A stretch of 64,000 nt of DNA from Acholoe squamosa (taxonomy: Eukaryota > Annelida > Polychaeta > Phyllodocida > Polynoidae): assembly GCA_949317995.1 (NCBI GenBank), contig OX439036.1, positions 105,689,669 through 105,753,668 on the forward strand, in the 5' to 3' direction. Within the stretch, counting starts at the first letter, position 1. Every line of letters begins with the position of its first letter. The position numbers and the translations under genes were made by a program. A model generated the notes under the pieces. The model made no database searches, had not been told where the DNA came from, and saw nothing but the letters and a program-made list of their open reading frames with translations. Positions 55,776 to 64,000 of this stretch are shown in pieces.

Positions 55776-55984
55776 TGTCTGCGATCACAATACTTGAGCG
55801 CATAATGAGGTCAACATGGAGCTTTGACACATGCCTACTTAAAGGGGCCCTGGCATGGTGAATGCATGCCTGCATTAAAAGGTCACGTGACCACCAATTG
55901 ACCAATCAGGGCGCTCCGCTGGGTCCTGCGATTTTACCAACGATTTTTGGGTCAGTACCCATATTGTAGTTTGCCGTGCTAGCC

Positions 55985-56243
55985 CCCATTTAAACCCTCT
56001 CCTGCATTAGTGCATCATACCCATCTGTCGGCATCATGCATGAATGCACTATTTCGATTCACTCACCAAGGGTTTACATTTATGTATCATGCTGACCCCA
56101 CAATCGAGATAAAACACATTCCTGCTGGGCATGTATGATGGACCAATAAAGTGCTGGTTACCAGACTTTCCAGAACTTTATTGGTGCATCATGACTACCA
56201 ATAGGCATGATGCGTTAATGTATTAGCGGCCCTTAAAGGATTA
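55985..56243 (+). repeat. Pal270 near-full copy
   Basis: TCCTGCATTAGTGCATCATAC on the left, GTGCTGGTTACCAGACTTTC hairpin, right end GCGGCCCTTAAAGGATTAAG. Confidence 0.75.
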
Positions 56244-56521
56244 AGAAATGCAGCGCAGTAAAGTGGGTCTGTGTTTACACAGATATTAGGCAGCAGGTTG
56301 TGAAATGTGGCAGTTTTCTGAGAAAACACAACTTATGAACATCCCGTGGTAGACATGTTGGCTACTATAGGTGTGAACTTTATACAATCCTACTAGGTTA
56401 CATTTTAACAATATGTATGACATTCATTAACTTTCCTATTATGTAATCAGTTAGGGAACTGTATGGCCTATCAAGTGGATAATAGTTGAAATGCTATCGA
56501 ACTAAAATTCTCAAAAGAATG

Positions 56522-56523
<2 letters not shown>

Positions 56524-56582
<59 letters not shown>
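56524..56582. repeat. (AT)n microsatellite
   Basis: About 29 perfect AT units. Confidence 0.95.
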
Positions 56583-56585
<3 letters not shown>

Positions 56586-57019
56586 CGATCACAGGAATCA
56601 AGTGCAAGACAATTGGTCGGAAAAGTTGGAAAGGGGAGCCGAAGTACTTGAGATCAAAGTTTAACATTGCTGACAACAAAAGAAAATGATTATTGCCATT
56701 CATTTTCTATTCTAATTCATTAGAATATATTTAAAGAGAAGTCCTTCAGGAGAAATACTTCTGTTAGAGTGGATTGGATTTTACTAGGGTTTAATAGATT
56801 GGTAAAGGCAAGAAAGTTATTTTTGTCGAATCAGGAAAGTAGCGAGGAATAGAGTTGAGAGATATGAAAATTCTATAATCAGTCTTAATTTTACATAAAA
56901 TGAGTGACCTTTGGATACACCTTTCTGCAATTATTTACAGATCCACATTTTCAAACTTACAGCTATAAGAAGCAGACAGAGTGAGGGTTACAGCAGAGCA
57001 GCAGGGACCATGTACACCC
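56583..57019. other. unassigned AT-rich sequence
   Basis: Nothing recognised. Confidence 0.4.
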
Positions 57020-57383
57020 AGGAGGGTGTTGCTCCTATAGTAAAAGGAAGAGCTGGCTAAAAATGCCCTTGTTTCCAGTCCTTTCTTTTCATGTAGCTAT
57101 AACTTGTCCCTTTTGTTGCTCACAAGTGGTCATTCAAGTACGGTGCTAAAAAAGGGGGATTTGAGTGGGTACCTTGTTGGGAGAAGTCAGTCAGTATAAT
57201 AAACTATAGAGCGTGTGACATGAGAAGGTACCTGGTAGTGCAGCTCTCTCTATTTTAAACAAGGCAAGTTACTTTTAAACTAATGTGGAAAGTGCAAGTT
57301 GAATGGTGAAGCAGAGCATGACTTGTTTTGAAAAGAGGGCACATACTGACAGCTCTATTTACTATAGGAACAACACCCTCCTG
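57020..57383 (+). mobile_element. MITE-A copy 9
   Basis: Ends AGGAGGGTGTTGCTCCTA / TAGGAACAACACCCTCCT, flanked CCC and GGT; forward orientation like copies 2, 7 and 8. Confidence 0.9.
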
Positions 57384-57562
57384 GTTGGTATATACTGCTG
57401 GATCTTGCAGTACCATTGTAATGAAGACATTTCATATGTTTCTTTAACATTTATATTGCTGTTTACATGTATGTAAGAGGCATAGACAAGTAATTTGGTT
57501 TGGGAACTGGGGAAGGGGCACAGTACTCAGTTGGGGGAGGGCACTTTACTTTTATATAGGCT

Positions 57563-57786
57563 TCCCAGCAAATTGTCGTCATCTGTCGCCATGATTGGTC
57601 ATCAATGGTGACTCCTTTTTGAGTAATAACTCATTCCGTCATCTTTCACCACTGTGTGTTAGACTTACGTGGCATAGCAATTGCTATTCCTGGTGATCTT
57701 GTGCTATAACGACGTCGTGTTCCATCTAGCGACATGTCTGAGCCACTTCACACAGGTTGACGAGGACTCACGACAATTTGCTGGGT
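57563..57786 (-). mobile_element. MITE-C copy 2 (inverted relative to copy 1)
   Basis: CCCAGCAAATTGTCGTCATC to CACGACAATTTGCTGGG. The interior is the reverse complement of 45471-45694 with few differences (about 95% by eye), so this family was active recently. Confidence 0.9.
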
Positions 57787-59099
57787 TATGTCGGGATTTT
57801 CCCATTATTGCACCCCCCCTGTCTGCTGTCCTGCTCCTTTCCATGTGCCAGTGTTTTTGCTTGATATTGATTAAAATAATAAGAAAATACATTCTATTCC
57901 GACATTTGGATCGAAGAGCCAGGACCAATTATCATGGATGCATTTCAGAACTTGTCCAGAATCCGGTGTATGATAGCCCTCCCAACACTTTGTACTTTGT
58001 ACAGGCTTCCATGCTTGTAGTCTGGTAGATCATGACTTTGGTCAGCATTCTGTACCATTGGTGGATGACAAACCCCTATGATGAAGAAAGGTTTAGTTAT
58101 GAACGCATTGCAGGGCTCAAACCTGATCACTGCATATGCATTTTGTCTCATTCATTATTTTAGCAACCATAATTTTAAACAGGAATATAGACTGGGATTG
58201 GCAAAGAAAAACTAGATGATAGATGATCATTACTATGTGTCGTATGCAAGTTTTTAATAGACTTCTAGTCAATCAGGAGGTTCAGGGCCTTACACCTAAA
58301 CATACACTGAAAAAAGTCTTCCTGACAAAGTGACATGTATACCCATGTCAACTTGATTTTACACAGATAGCACACGTCATTGGGACATGTGCACATATGT
58401 CACCATGACAACTGTAGCACACAGTAATCCTCATATGATTTGACATGCCTTAAAATGCCATGTCATCTGTGAGTTGACTAGGGTCACAGCCATGTCAAAG
58501 GCACTTGACATGTGATGGTTTGACATATATAATTGTTCTAGGATATTCCACTAGATGGGACAAACAACCATTTTGGTACCAGGATTAATCAGTACTAAGA
58601 AGTACTACCAACACTTGAGACATTTGATGTATCTGTGTCATTTTGTTTTCATGAAAAATAGATCACTAAGGTCTGTAAATACTATCAATGAATGGTAGTG
58701 AATTCTATGTAATTGTTAAATTTGCATTTGTTATTGAATATCAAAAAAGACACCCACCTGTAGATAGGAAAAGGTGCCTTAGTGTTGCAGGCCTGTGGGG
58801 CTATGATATCACCTGTCTTCTATTATTGGCCTGCCTTGAATGAACCATTGGTACATAGCTATTGATTGCTCTTGACCCTTACATAATTGTCTCACAGTAT
58901 TACCTAGCACTCAGGTGAATGGATCAGAAATATGTGACGTGTCTTCATTACGCATGTCAAGTGGAGTTGACGAACCAAATGTGAGAGTGTCAACCTCATT
59001 CAACATGCCTTTCATGCATGTCATGTGGGAGACAATCGTGACCTGTGCAGTATGCGTCAAAGCGATCAGTCTTCTTTTCTCTGTGTAGACACAACCACT
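57787..59099. other. unassigned sequence with GACATGT-rich patch
   Basis: 58315-58530 repeats GACATGT / ACATGTC and CCATGTCA in both orientations, starting at CACTGAAAAAAGTCTTCC; possibly an unclassified MITE. No supported exon. Confidence 0.4.
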
Positions 59100-59571
59100 A
59101 TGACCTAAATACCTCAATATCAGACTGGGTAATTGTAGGTAGCACATTATGACTACTCTGTATGATCAGCACTTGAGGCAGTAATTACATAGCGTTTCGT
59201 AGGGCAGTCGTACCAGTGCAATCCTCTGTGACCACAAGACAAAGGCTCACTGAGAAAATATTCTTACTCACATGAGTCTGTATCCAGACTCAGGCAATGT
59301 CGCCAAAATGAGTATGTTTTGAGACTCAGCCTGATCCTGAGGTGATACTCTGGTAGATCCTGAGGCTGATCCTTGGATGATACTCTGGCTCTGCCTGAGT
59401 ATCATCCAAGGGTCAGGCTGAGTCTCAAATGATACTCATTTTGGCGACATTGCCTGAGTCTGGATCCAGACTCAAGAATATTTTCTCAGTGCTGTAATGG
59501 CAGTAAAGTAAGGGATCCCACTACGACTTGAAGGGGTTCTTGTCGTACCATCTTGAGAAATGCCTTCCTGT
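59100..59571 (+). mobile_element. MITE-H copy 4 split by MITE-G
   Basis: Left GGGTAATTGTAGGTAGCAC ... GTAGGGCAGTCGTACCAG, right GGGATCCCACTACGACTTGA ... TCGTACCATCTTGAGAAATG. The interruption is 59248-59491. Confidence 0.75.
59248..59491 (+). mobile_element. MITE-G copy 2, long palindrome
   Basis: CACTGAGAAAATATTCTT and AAGAATATTTTCTCAGTG are perfectly inverted 18-bp ends. Most of the 244 bp folds into one hairpin (CCAGACTCAGGCAATGTCGC and its mirror), broken only near the centre. Confidence 0.85.
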
Positions 59572-60301
59572 TGCTAGTGCTGCTAGTTCATGAAATATAC
59601 AAATGCCTACGTAATGTGAGGTTGGTCAAATCCTCACGAGAAAATAGGAGATAGCTGGCTCGTGTCTGTGTACACATGGCCTCCAGGTTGGACCAATATC
59701 AGTTAGGATCATGCAGGTGTAAATGGCAGGACTTACCTTACGGTGGCTTTTGATCCCACTTCCATTTCCAAATTTTCACTGTTACTCACAGATCCATGTG
59801 GAATATTGGGTTGGCTGCAGACTCCTGAGCATGAGATTGCATTATGAGGCATACCAGATTTTGTAAAGTCAAGACCCTTAAACATCTTTGAGACATGAGC
59901 CTAAGCAATCTATACTCAACAATGTTTAAAATGTTTTAAGTAGTCCTCTGCAATTAGCTAAATTGATGATATTTTAGTAACACCTCCTGTGAAGGACCCC
60001 GCTGGATTGTAATAAAGAATTAAAGACTAAAGATTTATTTCAAGTCTGTTCAATGTAACACCAATTAGAATCAATACCAAGTAACGTCTAATGAAATTTG
60101 TTTTTCTGAATCCAAAAGTTTCATCCTTTCTCTTTGCAAGAATTTCACAGTTGTGCATCATTACTTTCATGTATGGACTGGCTGATTTTAATCCCCACTT
60201 AAATACCCCTAGCTATTTTACTATATTCTACTGCACGGTGCCTAGATATTTGCATATTATGTCCCTGGATACATTAATAGTTGGTGCAAAACATCACTTA
60301 C
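59572..60301 (-). other. intron-like sequence downstream of the Sushi exon
   Basis: AT-rich, no exon recognised; the plus-strand ORF at 60091-60387 is the antisense of the exon at its end. Confidence 0.4.
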
Positions 60302-60495
60302 TTCTGCATTGTATCCTGGATACAATGGGATGTCCAAGTCTCCCCACGTCCGCCTTCCGTCATCACAGCGTACCTCACCATCGTTAGGAATTTTGAAGGC
60401 TTGCCAACAGAAGATCTGCACTGTACTCCCGTGTTCTGAGATCTCAGGTCCTGTTATTCTTTCTCCGTTGTCCAGCCTCGGCCTTTTACATTTTT
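60302..60495 (-). CDS. internal exon encoding most of a Sushi/CCP domain
   Basis: On the minus strand CTTTTTTTTTCAG precedes the exon (AG at 60497-60496) and GTAAGT follows it (60301-60296). The 194 bases enter in phase 1 and give 64 open codons. Visible Sushi features: C2-K-R-P5, NG at 9-10, G22-S-T-V, C29, F33, G39, V41-R-C43, G46, W50. The fourth cysteine expected after W is absent; the exon ends 14 residues past it in phase 0, so it may lie in the next exon. Sushi domains occur in secreted or cell-surface proteins such as complement regulators, selectins and polydom-type matrix proteins. The product cannot be named. No sister exon was found by eye within 5 kb on either side. Confidence 0.65.
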
Positions 60496-60780
60496 CTGAA
60501 AAAAAAAGTTAAGAAAATGAACGGTTCATTTTCAGGGTTCGATCTGAGCAGTATCATATAGTCTTGCTTCATAGGACAAAGATAGGAGAAATCCATTCAC
60601 AAATACCTATAATAATACATGCTGGAAAGACCTGTAGGCCTATCTATAGTAGACCTACCCACAGATCTATACACAGCAGTTTAACTATTCGCTATTCCTT
60701 TCTAGAATATATAAATCTTACCGAGTATTTAAGTCTCGACTGACAATCCTTGAATCAAAATCCAAAACCGGACAAATCAC

Positions 60781-61058
60781 CAGGAAGCTGTTGCGAAAAG
60801 ACTTGGAATTGATTATGTAGGAGGTGCTATTCCCAAAACGGAACTCACTCACCTCAGTGAATTGGTTCCCTTATGCGTTGCGAAAATGGAATCGGTCAGA
60901 GGAGTGGTATTAAAGTGGTCCAGAGTCTGGGTGTAATTCTCAAGTAAGAACCAGTTCTCTGGGGAAGTCAATTCTCAGGGAGGGGAAGAGCAGAGAATTG
61001 GAAGATCAAATAGCTACAGTGAGAAATCGTTTCCAATTCTTTCCGCAACAGTCTCCTG
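60781..61058 (+). mobile_element. MITE-E copy 2
   Basis: CAGGAAGCTGTTGCGAAAAG at the left and CTTTCCGCAACAGTCTCCTG at the right; GGTGCTATTCCCAAAACGGA matches the mirrored TTTGGGAATAGCACC of copy 1. Confidence 0.75.
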
Positions 61059-61339
61059 ACAACACAAAGACAGAGACCTACGATCGCGATGATTTTCCAG
61101 CTAAATGGGAAGGGCGTCTTCCTATTGTGATTCTAGAAGCACACGTGGTGTTAGTATTTTCATCACGTGATCACACTCAGATATGTTCTGACTCAGATAA
61201 GGCCCTTTAAAAATAAAAGGACAGGTCACTCATTGTATATACTTAAGAAAGAAAAGTAACCAATTGTCTGTCGGGTGATACCGTACAGTACCCAGAAGAA
61301 GTGGCCGGGTGCTCAGTGATTTCAATCCCACCGTACTCC

Positions 61340-61445
61340 CGGTGTTCATACAAGACATGCCCTTATTTGAGATACAGTTTTCAGCGCTTATTTCAATACC
61401 CCTGTACCCCCAGTGCTTTGTTGAGACCACGGTGCTCACGGGCGT
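61340..61445 (+). mobile_element. MITE-I fragment
   Basis: TTATTTGAGATACAG, TCAGCGCTTATTTCAATACC and GCTTTGTTGAGACCACGGTG blocks. Confidence 0.5.
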
Positions 61446-61559
61446 GGACTGGTTACCAGTTTTATTCTGTGTAGGTGTTATCCACATATGCTATAGAAGG
61501 GTGAGAAACTAAGGGGAACAGTGCTGCCCTCTGGTGCTTTTATTTGCTATGCACAGACC

Positions 61560-61613
61560 TTGGTTACGGAGGTGAGTGGTGACTTTGCCAAAGTAACCCC
61601 TCACCTCCGTAAT
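61560..61613 (+). other. 54-bp hairpin
   Basis: GGTTACGGAGGTGAG pairs with CTCACCTCCGTAATC, and inside it GGTGACTTTG pairs with CAAAGTAACC, leaving almost no loop. It is more MITE-like than pre-miRNA-like. Confidence 0.55.
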
Positions 61614-61782
61614 CAACCCGGGGAGGGCACTCACATATAACTACTATATATTAAAAGTGTGAAAATCCCCGGCAGTCTGGGTTGTGACCCCCCCAGGTTT
61701 CTCGCCGCTGTTGCCATAACTGCGACGACTGCGGGACACGTTCAAACCAAACCAAGTCAAGCCGTGTGCCAAGGTGTGAGAC

Positions 61783-61890
61783 CCGGTGGTTTAGTGGTTA
61801 GCGCATTGCAGTACGATCTTTTTTAGCGTAGGCAGTACGATCTTTTTTTTTCGCTGTGTGTACAAACACTATGGCAGGCTTCGAGGCCTG
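61783..61890 (+). mobile_element. tRNA-derived SINE-like fragment
   Basis: GGTGGTTTAGTGGTTAGCGC (61793) matches a tRNA 5' half with an A-box. GGCTTCGAGGCC (61878) is a weak B-box. AGTACGATCTTTTTT is repeated between them, and a TATTGAT-rich tail (61925-61985) follows. Not a functional tRNA gene: no cloverleaf closes. Confidence 0.4.
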
Positions 61891-62103
61891 GGGAAGGGGA
61901 ACGATTTTTGTTTTCAACTTGTTTTTATTGATATTCTATTGATTATCTATTGATTTTTATTGATTAATCGTGTAATAAAGATGATTAATCAACAATCGAT
62001 AGGCCACTCATTACGATATCCTACGATACACTGAATTCGATGCCTGTTAGCCCATTCCTTACTGTCTTGATATATCTTCCGAGGTCGTAATGCTGCAGTG
62101 CTA

Positions 62104-62308
62104 CACTGTAAAAAAAAATAACTGTTGAATCTACCATGAATCCTCATAGTTGTATGGCAATGAACCAGTGTTGTTTTTACAAAAAGCCCCAGGTGGCAAT
62201 ATGGTGGTACACAAATGAACAAGGAATCTCTGTTCAAATGGCAATGGATCTCTGGTGACTTTGGGACAAGAATTTGGTCATTATTTTGATGACATATTTT
62301 TCACAGTG
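62104..62308 (-). mobile_element. MITE-B copy 7
   Basis: CACTGTAAAAAAAAATAACT to TTTTTCACAGTG; the interior is in the opposite orientation to copies 3 and 4. Confidence 0.85.
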
Positions 62309-62479
62309 AATAGTGGGTTTATATAGTCCCCATACGACTCTTCAAGAGTAATTTAACTCATGGTCGGCATGATGAATGAATTTGATGAGTTAATCTCTGT
62401 AGAACTACATTCTTGATGCAAGATAACCACTACTACTATACGGTAGGTATGCTGGATTAAAGCAATATAAGGAAGTGAT

Positions 62480-62742
62480 CATTTTTTAACAACAGGGGGG
62501 GGGCCTGGAGTGTTTGAAGGGGGGTCAGAATTTTTTTGACCCCTTGACCAGGGGGTCAAGATAATTTCACCTGTTTTCGGCGAAAAAGCCCGCATTACTA
62601 TATATTAAAAGGGTGCATTCGCATGCGATTTTCGGCCCTTTGGGGGGCCAAAAAAATTTTGACCCATTAAGAGGGGGGTTGGATTTTTTTTCAAGCGTCT
62701 GCGCGCAAACCCACCAGCCCCCCCCTGTTGTTAAAAAATGAG
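62480..62742 (+). mobile_element. MITE-D copy 2
   Basis: CATTTTTTAACAACAGGGGG and CCCCCTGTTGTTAAAAAATG form a perfect 20-bp inverted pair; about 75% similar by eye to 33189-33461. Confidence 0.9.
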
Positions 62743-64000
62743 TTGTACATGTAGGTGTTAAGCAAACGGATACATTGATTTTTCATTATCTAGCTTGGTT
62801 GACAGAACATAATAGGCCTACATATTGGAGGTCAAAATATTTCTACATTTTCCCCTTGACTTTCTTAGGATACACAGAGAAATGGATTAAGCTGTTTTTA
62901 CTTTAGCGGAGAGGTGGCAGTAGAGTTGGGATTAATGAACAGAATAGTAGAATTGATTAGAAGGCTTCCTTCAAATGATATCAGAAAATGAAGGTCTACA
63001 CAGTTGAGAAATCTCTTGATAACTTGTTTATTCTACACTGTCAGCCCAGCACACCAGTTTTACAGCGGATTGCTTATTATTCGGGTGTAAAGGGCGAGTT
63101 GCTGGTAGTACAATCTCTATGACCTAATTTGGACTCTAGTGTATGTACTACAGTGGTATGTATTGCCCATTTACAATCGCGGCTGAGAGTGTATGTTAAA
63201 ATTGACAAAAATACTTTTTTCAAGTCAAAACCTTTTTGCCATTTAGGAAGGAGGGCGAATCGCTTCATCATATTGTCAACGGACCGTTACAAGTGGTGAA
63301 GTTATTATACACAGAATCCAGAGAAGTTCATATGATCCTTTTATTGCGTAGCTGACATGAGTGTTTCATAAAGATGGTAACAATGATAACACTCGCCAAT
63401 ATCTAAGCTCTGCCCCTGATCCTATAGCTCAACCTGTCGTAGGTTCTAGGTATAGGTGTAAGGTGTAAGTTGGGAGAGATGATTGGGAGCTGCTCAAGCT
63501 GCCTTTTATATTGGGGGCTTGAGCAGCTCACAGTATTGTGAAACATTCTATGCACGTGGTTCAATAAAATAGAAATATGTGTCATGTAGAGAGATTGCCA
63601 CCTGTGGGTGAGTCATGTTGATGAGAATTGAGAGGAGATTGTGAAATATCCTCCCATTCCAAATATGGCACCACGGGTGTGTCACACTTCCTCCAGTGAG
63701 GCTGTGTGGGTATAGATAAGGTTGGAATGTTATTACATCCGTGTACCTTATGTCACAGAGTCTCATGGAGGAAGTGTAGTCATGATAACTTATGGATCCT
63801 GGTTCCTGTTGGGGAATACAGGAGGTTGTTGAGTGTGGATCGTGAACAGAGCTTAGGTTTTACATGGCGAAGAAATTAGTAAATATGAGAAATAATTATA
63901 ATACCCAGAATGGTCCATTGACAATATGAAGTCGAATAAAGAATAAGACTATATATTAGAACCAAGGACGAGTTATCTGATATATGTCCCCAAACAAGTC
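62743..64000. other. unassigned sequence to window end
   Basis: GAGCAGCT...AGCTGCTC inverted motifs at 63489-63530 make a short hairpin (GGGAGCTGCTCAAGC / GCTTGAGCAGCTC). No exon or repeat family recognised. Confidence 0.4.

Noticed and set aside
61783-61830. A functional tRNA gene
   Set aside because: Only the D-arm half fits; there is no anticodon stem, T-arm or acceptor pairing.

Overview
This window looks like non-coding DNA from an animal nuclear genome, most probably a marine invertebrate. That reading rests on spliced gene structure, AT-rich DNA with microsatellites, and a very dense population of short palindromic or terminal-inverted-repeat (MITE-like) elements with few coding exons. 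I cannot name the species from the sequence. No bacterial operon, tRNA or rRNA gene, CRISPR array or replication origin is visible.

Positions 1 to 7291 hold the 3' part of an LTR retrovirus-like element whose gag, pol and 5' LTR lie outside the window. An intact env exon (110-2799) encodes a baculovirus-F/errantivirus-type fusion glycoprotein: hydrophobic leader, short F2, RxxR cleavage site, long helical F1, membrane anchor. It carries an unusually long C-terminal extension with a second membrane segment. The exon ends at a consensus splice donor. After an intron of about 1.95 kb, a second exon (4756-5384) encodes a 208-residue stretch with a cysteine cluster, an acidic serine-rich segment and a basic segment. 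An LTR follows at 6721-7291 with an 8-bp perfect terminal inverted repeat and kappaB-like, CCAAT, CRE-like, TATA and AATAAA signals in retroviral order. Such a spliced env plus a downstream exon, with an intron that genomic RNA would have to keep, recalls complex retroviruses but with an insect-virus-type Env. It is the most interesting object here.

From 7.3 kb to the end the DNA is mostly repeats. I call them MITE-A (ends GGAGGGTGTTGCTCC, 9 copies and 1 fragment), Pal270 (a roughly 270-bp palindrome with CTTTAAAGG ends and GCATCATG motifs, about 35 full or partial copies), MITE-B (CACTGTAAAAAA ends beside TA, 7 copies), and families C to M with fewer copies each. Many are nested (MITE-A in Pal270, MITE-A in a 711-bp TIR element, MITE-G in MITE-H), which gives relative insertion ages. 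Tandem repeats, microsatellites, tRNA-derived SINE-like fragments and one retroposed poly(A) end fill much of the rest.

The only convincing cellular gene signal is one minus-strand exon at 60302-60495. It has consensus splice sites and encodes most of a Sushi/CCP domain, so the right end probably lies inside a larger minus-strand gene. A CRE plus ETS-like promoter candidate with a possible plus-strand first exon sits at 55.16-55.30 kb. I saw no other supportable coding exons, although short exons could be missed by eye.
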